Shown here: positions 1-9,288 of the stretch, in pieces | How the letters are laid out: every line of letters begins with the position of its first letter | Numbering within the stretch: the stretch's first letter is position 1 | Assembly (NCBI GenBank): GCA_009746045.1 | Contig: RPFO01000026.1 | Coordinates: forward strand, 2,916,676 to 2,980,675 | Reading direction: 5' to 3' | Source of the DNA: Mesostigma viride | Lineage: Eukaryota; Streptophyta; Mesostigmatophyceae; Mesostigmatales; Mesostigmataceae | Length of the DNA stretch: 64,000 bases | Notes under the pieces: generated by a model | Told to the model about the DNA's origin: nothing | The model's input: the letters and a program-made list of their open reading frames with translations, nothing else | The model's database searches: none | Translations under genes and position numbers: made by a program

Positions 1-304
1 CACACACGTGTACGCAAGTTACGTAGCTAGCAACTAGTCTGGACGTTGTGCGTAGTAACGTTGCTCCAGGTCTAGAAGCCTCTAGAACCTGGACACGTGG
101 CGGACAAGTGAGCGTAGTCCAGTTGTCCTAGGGATCTCGTGTGAGTGATGTGTCCACGACATATAATGTGTGCCCACATATGGAGTGAATAATGACAAGG
201 AACGCCCGATCCCTGGCGTTGCTGCAGCCATCATTCTCACACTGAGTCCCCAACGTCTCCGACGTACATATATATATCTAACTCCTGCCCCGTCCGCTAG
301 CCGG
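1..304. other. Left edge, no gene recognised
   Basis: I see no convincing gene here. The frames reading through it are shadows of the gene that ends at 305. A short direct repeat of TCTAGAA-type sequence lies near 70-90. The virus-like gene block probably continues past the left edge. Confidence 0.4.
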
Positions 305-954
305 TCACATCCCGGCCATCATCGCCGGAGGATACATCATCGGCGGAGGATACACCATGCGCTGGGGCGGCAGAGAGGGGAGCGACATCATCATGGGAGA
401 CAGGTCCAGCTGGATCGCCTCGGGGGCGCCAGACGACCGACGCTTGAACAAATAGTACGCCAGCCAGCCGGCCAGCAGAACGAACACCAGCACCAGCAGC
501 TTGCCCGCGCCCGACATTCCCGACCCGTCGTCCTTCTGCACGCTCGGCGGGAGCGACCTCGCGTTGTAGTACCCATCCTGACCGCCGCCCGGGATGCCCG
601 ACCCGTACGCGCTCGAAGCTCCCTTCCCCCCCCCCCGCCGAACATCTTGTCCACCGCGAGCCCCCCCGCCGCCATCAGCCCGCCGGCGCCCAGGTTGATC
701 GCGAGGAACTTGGCCACACTTTTCCCCCTGCTGCTCTTCGAGGCCGTCTCGGCGACCTCGTCGGCGCCCTTCAACACCGTCTTGCCCGCCGCGTCTGCCG
801 CGTCGTCGGCGCCCTTCAACACCGTCTTCCCCGCCCCGCCTGCCACGTCGTCGGCCACCCCGCCAGTGCCCTTTGTGACGCTGCTGAGGGCCCTGGGCAC
901 CGCCTTCGCCATGTTCATCGCCGACCGTGCGACGTTCGCAAAAGCGGTCGCCAT
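305..954 (-). CDS. Small membrane protein, virion-membrane-like, one homopolymer frameshift
   Basis: Unknown protein of about 215 residues with two likely membrane segments. The N-terminal half is Ala-rich and helical, with a repeated KTVLKGAD motif, then a hydrophobic stretch (FLAINLGAGGLMAAGGLAV). After a Gly-rich linker comes a clear transmembrane helix (LLVLVFVLLAGWLAYYLF) followed by basic residues and a Met/Pro-rich tail (MVYPPPMMYPPAMM). The halves lie in different frames. The break falls exactly in a run of 11 C at 626-636, where 12 would restore frame, so I treat it as one gene and suspect a base-calling error. The start is the ATG at 954, with a TATA-like box just upstream. A virion membrane role is inferred from size and context only. 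Confidence 0.6.
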
Positions 955-969
955 CGCGGTACTCTTGCA

Positions 970-979
970 CTTATATAAG
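970..979 (-). promoter_or_regulatory. TATA-like box upstream of the 954 gene
   Basis: The palindrome CTTATATAAG lies about 16-25 bp upstream of the ATG at 954. An AT-rich stretch follows further upstream. Position and sequence fit a core promoter with a very short leader, as in compact viral genomes. No experiment supports it. Confidence 0.45.
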
Positions 980-1036
980 CGTCGAGAAAAATTGGGCAGT
1001 CCTTAATTTATGTACATTGATCAATAAAACGACACC

Positions 1037-3343
1037 TTACGCGGGCGTCCCCCACTTGTTCACGAGGTACTGGCGGATCGTCTCCAACTGCGCGCTCGTC
1101 TTCGCGGTGCTGTAAAAAAGGATCTCGCCCACCCACCCCTCCAGCCCCCTGGTAGGGCTCAAGTTGTCGCCGCCCACGTAAAGCCCGCCGGTGGCCGACT
1201 TGGGCGCGCCACCGTTTGCGGTCCCTGCGCGACCGTCGAAACGGGTGAAGAAGCTCGACGTGCCGGTGATCGACATCGCGAACACGTGCGCCCTCCCGTC
1301 GAAGAACTCCGCGTTTGAGCACATCGTTTCGTTGGGGGACGGATCGCTCGGGAATCCTACTACGGTGGTCGTGGTGCTACCCCAGGCAATCGCGCCGGTG
1401 TTAATCGTGCCGCCCGCGCCCAATATGAACCCGCGCAGTTGGCTTCCTGTATTAGTTGGGTACGTAAACGGGGTGGCCTGTCTAGCCACCACCACCACCG
1501 TCTTGTTGGCCTGAGACCAAAACGCCGTCGTCGTGGCCGTCTTCAGATGCGTGTTGTTTGCGTTGGTGAACCTGAGCGACCGCTTCGAGTTCAGAGTCGC
1601 GGTGTCCAGCGTCGGAGCCTTGCTCGTCGTGGTCTGCGTGATGTGATTCGACCCCTTCTTGTCCATCACGTACAAGACGGTACCGCCGGCCGTGTTTTGG
1701 ACGACCGTGCCGGCGGAGTTGCTGAACGCCGTGCTGGCGTCCGACATATCGTACCAGGCGTACAGCGCGGCGTCCGTGGACGGGTCGTACAGCGTCGTGT
1801 ACGTGAACGCGAGCGTAGAGGACGCGATGTTGCCGTTCCCTGCGGCATCCGTCGCCGCGCCCCCCCCGACGCTCACCGTCGTCTGCGTGTTAGCGGTCCC
1901 GCTCACGGAGAAAGTGTACACGGCGCCGCTCCCTGCAAGGCTGCCCGCCACGACCGTGCCGTTCGTCACCACTACATCCCCCTCCGCGAACCCCGTCACC
2001 GGCTCGCTGAACGTCGCCGTCACGCTGATCGGGCTACTGGTAGGGGTCGACCCCGCCGTAGTGGAAAGAGCGAGGGTGGGCGGTGTGGTGTCGGCGGAGG
2101 CGGTGGTCACCGTGTGCGTGTACACCGCGCTGTACGCCCCCGACGACCCCTTGGCCACGACGTACACGTAATAGGCGGTGGACGGCGTCAGGGAGGAGAA
2201 CACCAGTGGGCCGGACCCGACGGTCCCGTCGCCGCTCATGGGAAAGGCGGAGGACGCGACCAGGTCGGTGCCGCCCGCGCCCGACTTGGTGTATATATCG
2301 CCCGCCGCCAGCCCCGCCTTGGAGGCGCTGTACACGCGGCACAGGACCGCCCAGTTGTCGCCCCCGGACATGGTGAGCGAGTGGGTCACGCTGATCTGCG
2401 TCGATGTGGCTGTCGGGGCGGGCACGGAACCGCCGAACGTCTGGAGGTTGAACGAGCTGCTCAGGGTCTTCAGCTGCACCGTCGCGTACGTGTTCGTGTC
2501 CGTCTGCGCGACCGGCGAGGCCAGCGCCACCTTGACCGACACGCGGTAGGCGGACCCCGGGTTCATCGCGATCTGACCCGCCCCGGCCCACGTCACGGCC
2601 TTCTTCCAGTTCCACCGCCCGTCGGCGAAGTACCCGTTCGCGCTGACCGCCTCGTCGGAGGCCACGTCCGTCTGGCGGTACACCTCATCCTCGTACAGCC
2701 CCGTGTCGACCGCCGTGTCGTGCACCCGCACCGTCACCGTGATCAGGTTGCCGCCGCCCCCGCTCCCGATCTGCAGGTTGTTCAGGCACACCGCCACCTC
2801 GTAGATGCACGTCGACGCGGTGTGGGGGAACGCGTTCAGCGCCGCCACCGCCTGGCCGGCGGGAGGACAGCCGAACGAGGCGTACCGGAACGCGGGCGTC
2901 TGGGTCTCCGCCCACGGTATGGCGGCCGTGAACACGCGGTGCCGGTGGTAGTACGGCGTCACCGTCGCCGCCTGCGGCCCCCACAGCCCGTCCCGGTGCG
3001 GACCAGCAGGCTGCCGGCGTCGGGGGGCGCCGAGTAATGCGCGGTGTCCGTCACCGACGAGTGGTTGAGGCCGTACAGGAACGCCGGCGCGCGAAAGACG
3101 TACGACCGCGGCACGAGGGACTGGGGCCCGCCCCGCTGTAATCGCCTGCGGCAAATGCACGCGCCCGCCCGTCCGCAGGTCCGCGGTCGCCGACACGTCC
3201 GACAGGATGGACGCGGAGGACTGCCCGATGCTCACCGACTCCCTCTGGTCGCCCGCCTTTCGGGCCACGACCGCCCCGTTCTCCTGGGTCACGACCCACA
3301 CGGAGGACACGTCCAGCGACGACACCCTCAGCGCCGCCTTCAT
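1037..3343 (-). CDS. Structural protein with Ig-like and C-terminal ConA/LamG-type lectin domains
   Basis: Predicted 768-residue extracellular or virion-surface type protein. Residues about 420-530 resemble a bacterial Ig-like repeat (TPPTLALS, FSEPVTGF, VTDAAGN-like motifs). A fibronectin-like stretch precedes it (LTPSTAYYVYVVAKGSSG). Residues about 540-768 form a concanavalin A/LamG-like jelly roll ending in the hallmark GWVGEILFYSTAKTS and IRQYLVNKWG. Such ends are common in phage tail and giant-virus surface proteins and may bind glycans. Residues about 70-115 read as nonsense (Arg/Pro-rich). Another frame across about 3005-3140 reads well (SLVPRSYVFRAPAFLYGLNH), so two compensating indels are likely. 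The next gene upstream on the same strand stops 30 bp before this start. Confidence 0.75.
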   Translation of the reverse strand: MKAALRVSSLDVSSVWVVTQENGAVVARKAGDQRESVSIGQSSASILSDVSATADLRTGGRVHLPQAITAGRAPVPRAAVVRLSRAGVPVRPQPLVGDGHRALLGAPRRRQPAGPHRDGLWGPQAATVTPYYHRHRVFTAAIPWAETQTPAFRYASFGCPPAGQAVAALNAFPHTASTCIYEVAVCLNNLQIGSGGGGNLITVTVRVHDTAVDTGLYEDEVYRQTDVASDEAVSANGYFADGRWNWKKAVTWAGAGQIAMNPGSAYRVSVKVALASPVAQTDTNTYATVQLKTLSSSFNLQTFGGSVPAPTATSTQISVTHSLTMSGGDNWAVLCRVYSASKAGLAAGDIYTKSGAGGTDLVASSAFPMSGDGTVGSGPLVFSSLTPSTAYYVYVVAKGSSGAYSAVYTHTVTTASADTTPPTLALSTTAGSTPTSSPISVTATFSEPVTGFAEGDVVVTNGTVVAGSLAGSGAVYTFSVSGTANTQTTVSVGGGAATDAAGNGNIASSTLAFTYTTLYDPSTDAALYAWYDMSDASTAFSNSAGTVVQNTAGGTVLYVMDKKGSNHITQTTTSKAPTLDTATLNSKRSLRFTNANNTHLKTATTTAFWSQANKTVVVVARQATPFTYPTNTGSQLRGFILGAGGTINTGAIAWGSTTTTVVGFPSDPSPNETMCSNAEFFDGRAHVFAMSITGTSSFFTRFDGRAGTANGGAPKSATGGLYVGGDNLSPTRGLEGWVGEILFYSTAKTSAQLETIRQYLVNKWGTPA

Positions 3344-3373
3344 GGTTACTGATCTGTACCCTAGATGATTTTA

Positions 3374-4162
3374 TCAGCTCTCTAACTGCGCCTGCGACAA
3401 CTGAACCACCACCCCGATGCCCGTGCCCGTGTATCCCGACAACTGCAGGTAGAACGTGTCGCCCGCGCCGATCGCGAAGGGCGCGACGCTCACGTTCGCC
3501 CACGCCGCGCGCACGCCCATCACCGTCCTCTGCGGCATCGGCCCGGAAGACAGCGTCGCCAGCGTGGTGCCATCGTGCTTCTTCACCGCCACCGCGAACG
3601 CGTGCGTGCTCGCGTCCGGCAGGTTGTACGCGCTGATCGACAGCGTGTCCACGGAGAACGTGTACGGCGGCGCCACGCTCAGGGTGTTGCCCGCCCCCGT
3701 CACCATGGACACCGCGCTGCCGGCCATGTTCCCCCCGTAATGGAACGTCTCCGTCCAGTACGCCGTCCTCATCGTCTGGTTGGTCCACGCCGCCCCCGCC
3801 CACGCCAGCACCTGGCCCGCCTGGGGCACCCCCGTGTACTCCACGTCGGACGCGTCGCCCAGACTGGCGGGGGCCACCGCGACCGAGTCGGCGTACGCCT
3901 TGGTGACGGCGTCGGAGGCGTCCGTCGGCACGCCCCCCATCACCACCTTGCCGGTGACCGTGACGTCCCCATCCACCTGCAGGTCCTTGCCGAACTCCCA
4001 GTGGTCCTGCCTGTACGCCAGCGCGTCCTGCAGCTGGTAGGCGCCCCCCTCTCGGAACCGCATGCACAACTGGTCGCTCTCCTGCCTGATCTCGAAGTCC
4101 CCGTCGCCCCCCAGTCCGTTCTGGATCACCACCGAGGCTGCGGACAGCGTCCCCCCCGTCAT
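3374..4162 (-). CDS. Tail-fibre-like structural protein
   Basis: Predicted 262 residues. It opens with a short beta segment (LSAASVVIQNGLGGDGDFEI), followed by the kind of module found in phage and giant-virus fibres: a version label (DLQVDGDVTVTGKVVMGG), AVTKAYAD, and LGDASDVEYTGVPQAGQVLAW, close to the common fibre motif 'L.DV......GQVL.w....W.N'. The C-terminal 130 residues are beta-rich and may be a receptor-binding or trimer head. It lies in a same-strand row with the lectin-type gene downstream and a 93-residue gene upstream, spaced about 30 bp apart, which suggests a structural cluster. No catalytic motif is visible. Confidence 0.7.
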   Translation of the reverse strand: MTGGTLSAASVVIQNGLGGDGDFEIRQESDQLCMRFREGGAYQLQDALAYRQDHWEFGKDLQVDGDVTVTGKVVMGGVPTDASDAVTKAYADSVAVAPASLGDASDVEYTGVPQAGQVLAWAGAAWTNQTMRTAYWTETFHYGGNMAGSAVSMVTGAGNTLSVAPPYTFSVDTLSISAYNLPDASTHAFAVAVKKHDGTTLATLSSGPMPQRTVMGVRAAWANVSVAPFAIGAGDTFYLQLSGYTGTGIGVVVQLSQAQLES

Positions 4163-4191
4163 CTATACTATCCTCTAGACAAAAGAAATTC

Positions 4192-4473
4192 CTACACCGG
4201 CGACGCGCGGCGGAAAAACTTGGACGTGTTGTCGTCCGAGAAGATGGACTGCAGCACCGCGTGCAGGCCCCCCGTGCCCGTGCCCGCCCCCGCCGGCGCC
4301 GGCGCCTCGTCCCCCGTGTTGTAGTTGCTGCGGTGGTAGTGCGCGATCGGCCAGGGGTCGAACGTCTGCGAGAGAGCGAACGCCACGCTGTCCGGGTACG
4401 AGACCGCGTCCGCCAGGATGACCGGCTTGGTCGCGCTTGCCGGAGAAGAGAAAAAGGACAACGGAGTCGCCAT
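4192..4473 (-). CDS. Small hypothetical protein (93 aa)
   Basis: A 93-residue protein with no family I recognise. It has a Gly/Ala/Pro-rich linker (APAPAGAGTGTGG) between an N-terminal part with aromatic residues (FDPWPIAHYHRSNYN) and a C-terminal helix (LHAVLQSIFSDDNTSKFF). It sits in a same-strand run: its stop lies 29 bp before the fibre-like gene start, and the preceding small gene stops 3 bp before its ATG. A GGGTACTG motif lies just upstream, like those before other genes in this block. A minor virion protein is possible but not shown. Confidence 0.55.
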   Translation of the reverse strand: MATPLSFFSSPASATKPVILADAVSYPDSVAFALSQTFDPWPIAHYHRSNYNTGDEAPAPAGAGTGTGGLHAVLQSIFSDDNTSKFFRRASPV

Positions 4474-4476
4474 AAC

Positions 4477-4683
4477 TCAGTACCCTTGGCTTGCATATTT
4501 TTCTGTCCGCCCTTGGCACCCCCGGCCCTCCACCTCGTCCTGTCCCTCCAGCGTGTCCGCCGCCTGCGAGGGGGGCGAGGGGTAGATGCCCCCGCACCGG
4601 ACCGTGTCCATGCGCCGATCCTCCCCGGCCGCCACCGACACCGCGCAACCCATGTCCCTACCGCCTCTGTCCTTGTCTCCCAT
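4477..4683 (-). CDS. Small hypothetical protein (68 aa)
   Basis: Possible 68-residue protein starting at an ATG that follows a run of A (sense strand). It is rich in charged residues and Cys (GRDMGCAVSVAAGEDRRMD, VRCGGIYPSPPSQ). The frame is open further upstream, but this start leaves a plausible divergent promoter region before the next gene. Support is mainly context: its stop lies 3 bp from the next ATG, and no better gene fits the strip. It could be a chance frame. Confidence 0.35.
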   Translation of the reverse strand: MGDKDRGGRDMGCAVSVAAGEDRRMDTVRCGGIYPSPPSQAADTLEGQDEVEGRGCQGRTEKYASQGY

Positions 4684-4858
4684 TTTTTTTTCGACGACGA
4701 GAGCCCAACGCAGGAGGGTCGCCGTCACGGGAGGCGGGGCGTGCGAATAGCAGGGGAGCGCGTACCGCTGTCCGGTCGCGTCCATCCCGTGCATGCCAAC
4801 GGCGCGCATGTATCCCGGTGAGAAATAAACCTGCTCGTCTTACTGTACAGAGGACACC

Positions 4859-5443
4859 ATGTCGTCGCTGCAAGCCACCAACCCGATGGCCGTGCCGCCG
4901 GCCCAGAACACGCACAGGGTCCTCGTCACCGGGACGAACAGAGAGGGCTACACCACCTTCAACCTCCCCTCCCCCGTGCTAAACGTGGAGGCCTGCCGGC
5001 TCGTGTACGCCCAGGTCCCGGCGGCCTCCGAGACGTGCACGGCCATCTCCCTGCGTCTGGGCGACCGCGAGGTAGAAAAGGTGCAGACCGCCATCCCCAG
5101 CGCGTCGGGGATGAGGCCCAAGATCGCCACCGTAGCCGACGCGGACTGCGCCGCCAGGACCGTCTGCGTAGGGTACGAGGACGACCCCGCCCACGACGCC
5201 GCCATGCGCCCCAGGAACTTCTTCGCGGGCAAGGCGCACTTCGCCATCGTGCCCAACGGCGTCGAGCTGTACGCCCCCCACTCGCCCATGGACGACGCCG
5301 CCGTGTTCACCCCGCCCATCCCCAGCGTGCAGACCCTGCGGCTGGAGCTCTACGCCCTGCCCGCCCCCACGCGCACCCTGCTCAATCTGGAGGGGGACAC
5401 GTTCGCCATACTCATCGAGCTCGCGTCGTCGAGGAGGCCCTAG
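4859..5443 (+). CDS. Hypothetical virion-type protein (194 aa)
   Basis: Unrecognised 194-residue protein, mostly beta by composition. It has an N-terminal segment with RVLVTGTNREGYTTFNLPS, a central Cys-containing part (DADCAARTVCVGYEDDP) and a C-terminus (LLNLEGDTFAILIELAS). No signal peptide or membrane helix is visible. The start is the ATG following CTGTACAGAGGACACC, a leader nearly shared with the large fibre gene at 6678. Its stop lies a few bases from the stop of the convergent SET gene, inside the palindrome CCTAGCTAGG. The structural neighbourhood suggests a virion component, but function is unknown. Confidence 0.6.
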   Translation: MSSLQATNPMAVPPAQNTHRVLVTGTNREGYTTFNLPSPVLNVEACRLVYAQVPAASETCTAISLRLGDREVEKVQTAIPSASGMRPKIATVADADCAARTVCVGYEDDPAHDAAMRPRNFFAGKAHFAIVPNGVELYAPHSPMDDAAVFTPPIPSVQTLRLELYALPAPTRTLLNLEGDTFAILIELASSRRP

Positions 5444-5448
5444 CTAGG

Positions 5449-6589
5449 CTAGAGCTTGTTCCTCCCGATGCGCGCCCAATACTCGTCCCCGTACTCGATC
5501 AGCAGCTCCTTCCCGCTCCCGATGTCCCTCGTCGCCTCCACCGCGATCCGAAGCTGACCCCCGCTGGTATCGCGGACCAAGGCCGCGTTCGACCGCACCC
5601 CGTGCATGCCCCTGGGGTCGTTCATGTACCGGAACTCGTTGCCGTACTCCAGCCCGTCCACGAACGCGAACGAGCCCGACGCGTCGTGCAGGTCCGCAAA
5701 GTACATCTCGTCCTCCCCCTCGTCCCGTTTGAGGATGATCTCGTCCCCCCTGCCGTCCTTGTCGTGGCATTTCAGCAGCCCGCTGTAGAACCCGATCCGC
5801 GCCCCCTTCTTGAAAGGCCGGGTGGTGAACAGCCCACGCTGACCGTGCAGGGGTGCCCGGGGCGGGACACCACGCGCACCTCCACCCCCTCCGCGGGCGA
5901 CTGCGGCTGGACGGCGAACTGCGCCTCCATCGCCAGCTTGTCGGGCGAGTACACCACGTTCGCGGTCGTGTAATACCGCAAGTCGTCGCGGGGGCTGCCC
6001 CTCACCCTGGCGGCCAGCGCCTCGGCCGAGGCCGTGTACGGGTACCGCGCGTCCGTCGAGCCGGGCAGTGGGGGGCAGACCCCCGCCGCCGCCCCCCGCG
6101 AGGGAGAAAGGGTCAGCTCCTCGCCCGCGCGCACAGCCCGCGTCGCCACCAGCGCGACACGGTGGTCGCGAATCTCCTCCGCCAAGTTGCCCCGCCCCGC
6201 CCTGAGGAAAGAGAACTCGTTCCCGTACACCCCGCAGTCGATGTAGACCACCGACGTCTCGGTGACGCACAGACGCGCGAGGTGCGGCCGGCGCCAGTCC
6301 TTCCGCAGCCCCTCAAGGGGGGCGCACCGCAGCAGCCCCGCGCGGTGGCCTACCACCTCCCCCCTCTTGAACGCCCGGGACGCGAACACGCGCGAGTGCG
6401 CCACCGTCACCCCCGGGTTGTGATGGAACGGCCGCGTCTGCGTGGAGAACTGCGCCTCCATCACGCGCGCGTCCGGAGAGGCGACCACCGTGTGGTTCGT
6501 GTAGTACTTGAGAGACCCCCCCCCGCCTGCTTGACCAGCCGTTCGGCCACCTCCATCGAGCGTCTTGTGAAAAGGCGCGTGTCCGGCAT
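5449..6589 (-). CDS. Double SET-domain protein (putative protein lysine methyltransferase)
   Basis: About 380 residues with two tandem SET-type modules. Each opens with YYT, then a VV.SPD motif and MEAQF, then a SET core. The second module is well kept: GLFTTRPFKKGARIGFYSGLL (SET-N), YGNEFRYMND, a SNAAL segment in place of NHSCxPN, and GKELLIEYGDEYW (SET-C). The first has FASRAFKRGEVVG and AGEELTLSPS, lacking the usual Tyr, so it may be inactive. SET enzymes use S-adenosylmethionine to methylate lysines; chloroviruses carry a small one acting on host histones. Two one-base breaks need repair: one at the 9-C run 6516-6524 near the start and one near 5845. The ATG at 6589 follows GATATACAGAGGG. 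Confidence 0.7.
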
Positions 6590-6677
6590 CCCTCTGTATA
6601 TCTACCCTACACCCGCCATTTTGTGTGCGCTCCGGGATCCTTTTTTTTTCTCTGTGTACAGTATACACGCGAACACC

Positions 6678-9039
6678 ATGGCGACTCTGTGCGAGAACCT
6701 CGGGGCGTCCAAGGTCCGCCGCATGCTCACCAATGAGATCATGGGCGACAGTTCCGGCAGCGCCACCGTCAAGGACCTGACAGTCCAGGCGCAGGAGCGG
6801 ATCGTCATCAAGCCCAACGGGGGATCCGGCTCCCACGCCACCAAGATCGTCAACGTCATCGGAGACACCAACATCACCGGCAAGCTCACCGTCGGCGAGT
6901 TCACCTTCTCCGGCACGCCCAAGATCCAGGACCTCACCTTCAACAACAGCGCCATCGCCACCACAACAACGTCATGTCCCTCAGCGCCGCCCAGAGCGTG
7001 CGGGTGGAGGACGTCGTATTCACCGACAACCAGATGGCGCCCGCCACCGACGTCAACCTGGTCCTCGCCGCCGGCGCCACCTCCTCCGTCCTGGTGGAGG
7101 GCGTCAAGCTGACAGACAACACCGTCAGCACCTCCTCCGGCACCCTCGCCCTCACCGCCGAGTCCGGCACCGTGCAGGTCGAGAGCGTCACCTTCACCGA
7201 CGGCGTCGTCAGCACCGCCTCGGGACCTCTGGAGCTCACCTCCGCCGCCGGCACCGTGCAGATCGAGGACGTCATCTTCACCAACTCCGCCCTCACCGTT
7301 GACGGTGACGCCGACATCTCCCTGACCGCCGGCGCCACCCACTCCGTCGTCCTCGAGAACGTGAAGATCACCGACAACGCCGTCGACACCACCTCCGGGG
7401 CCCTCACCATCGCCTCCGCCGCCGGAACCGTGCAGGTCGAGAACGTCATCTTCACCGACTCCGCCCTCACCGCATCCGCCGACGCGGACATCTCCCTGAC
7501 CGCCGGAGCCACCCACTCCGTCGTCCTCGAGAACGTCAAGATCACCGACAACGCCGTCGACACCACCTCCGGGGCCCTGACGCTGGCCTCCGCCGCCGGA
7601 ACCGTGCAGGTCGAGAACGTCATCTTCACCGACTCCGCACTCACCGTCTCCGCGGATGCCGACCTGTCCCTCACCGCCGGCGCCACCTCCGCCGTGCAGG
7701 TCGAGAACGTCAGGTTCATGGACAGCGCCGTCACCACCTCCGCCGGAACCCTCTCCCTCACCTCGCATAACGGCGACGTCGACATCGAGGACGTCACCAT
7801 CACCAACCAGACCATCAGCACCGACCAGAACGTGCTCGCCCTGGACGCCGTCGTTTCCGTCGACGTCAAGAAGGACCTCGTGCTCACCTCCACCGCGGGC
7901 GGCAGCGGCAAGGTCACCACATCCGCAGGCAACCTCGAGCTAGCCCCCGCCGGCGGTGTCGTCAAGATCGTCGGCGAGCTGCAGGTCGACGGCGCCATCA
8001 ACAGCATCACCACCACCGAGACCAACCTGCGCATCGAGGACAAGACAGTCACCCTCGGCACCGGCGCCACAGACAACACCAAGTCCAACGGCGGCGGTGT
8101 GATCGTGGCCGGCAACCCCGCCTACGCCCCACGCGCCATCACATGGAACATGGGCGCCGGAGAGGCGTCCCAGGAGAAGGGAGACTTCACCGGATCCTAC
8201 TGGCACGTCGAGGGCGGACAGCTCATGTTCTCGCGCACCATCGCCAGTGCCGAGCGCCTCGCGCCAGGCACCAACGTCAAGCTGTCCGAGCTCGCCTCCG
8301 GCAGCGACACCTACCGCTGGGAGTTCTCCGCCTCCAAGGACAGCACCGTCGGCGCCCCACCGCCAGCTTCGCCGGAAACGGCTCCGTGGCCGGAGGGGTG
8401 CTCAAGCTGTCCGGATCGCAGTTCGACCAAGTCCAGAACCTCGGCATCACCGGCACCTTCTCCCTCGTGATGAAGGTCATGCCCCAGTTCGACCTCGCCA
8501 CCCTCACCCTCCTCACCGACCTGCTCATGTATGGATACATCCAGGTCCAGGTCGCGGCGGGAGGATATCTGGCCTTCTCCGACGGCGCCAACGCCGCCAT
8601 CGTCACGAACACGCCCATGCACGCCGACCCCTTCGTCCTCTGCATCACCGTCAGCGGAACCGAGGTCAAGTTCTACGTGGACGGCGCGCTCGCCGCGTCC
8701 TCCGCCAACGGTCTCCTCGGCCCCAACCCAGCGCTCGTCCTCAACGGAGGCTACGTCGGCGAGGTCTGGTACGACGACGTCCGCTTCGTCGCCGGCCAGG
8801 CGCTGACCGCCGCCAACACCATGCTCTACGGCTGGAGGGAGATGTACGCCGCCCCCGAGATCGTCACCTACGGGTTCCGCATCGCCGACGACGAGAGCAT
8901 GCAGCTCGTCAAGGTGCGCGGGTCAGGTGCCACCAGCCGCGTGCTGGCCAGGCCAGCGCCCAACACCATCACCGCCAGCAACTCCATGGGCACCGTCGGC
9001 GACTCCCGGGTCTCCGTCCTGCTCGAGTCTCTCAACTGA
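6678..9039 (+). CDS. Large repeat-built fibre/adhesin protein with ConA-like C-terminus
   Basis: About 787 residues. The N-terminal module (residues 1-95) ends in RIVIKPNGG and TGKLTVGEF and is shared with the gene starting at 19446. Next come beta repeats of about 30 residues that build 59-residue modules (VQVENVIFTDSALT, AGATHSVVLENVKITD), probably a beta-helix or fibrous shaft. Then a fibre motif (LVLTSTAGGSGKVTT, IEDKTVTLGTG) and a C-terminal ConA/LamG-like head with EVWYDDVRFVAGQALT and MLYGWREMY. Two one-base breaks interrupt the frame near 6965 and 8360; each reads as one missing base, so the gene may be intact in reality. The leader carries TGTACAGTATAC. A host-attachment role is inferred from architecture. 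Confidence 0.75.
7254..7784 (+). repeat. Three 177-bp in-frame tandem repeats inside the fibre gene
   Basis: Three successive copies of a 177-bp unit (59 codons) with high nucleotide identity, recognised by the recurring GTGCAG.TCGAG.ACGTCATC at 7254, 7431 and 7608. The third copy is the most divergent at its end. Because the period is a multiple of three, copy number can change without breaking the frame, altering shaft length. Confidence 0.75.
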
Positions 9040-9288
9040 TGTTTCTGATGTTTCTAATGAATGATCATTGATTGTCGTGATGAATTAATTGCAGATTACT
9101 GTACTAGGCCTGTCTGTCACTGATGAGGAATTGCATGTAGAGTCGTAACTCGTGATTTCGTCTAATTGATCTTTATTTGATTTTAATAAAACAACGAATG
9201 AGGCAGCAAACACCCGCGTTATCATTCATGCATTCAATCCACGCAGAGCTCAAAAATATCGGCGCTCAGAGTACGATCGAGCGTCGGG

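Noticed and set aside
1439..3037. Long plus-strand frame of 532 codons
   Set aside because: Arg/Gly-rich shadow of the minus-strand lectin-type gene, with no protein-like motifs.
3051..4496. 481-codon minus-strand frame
   Set aside because: Arg-rich shadow overlapping two better genes in another frame.
5853..6677. Plus-strand frame over the SET gene
   Set aside because: His/Arg-rich antisense shadow; only the part after 6678 is real coding sequence.
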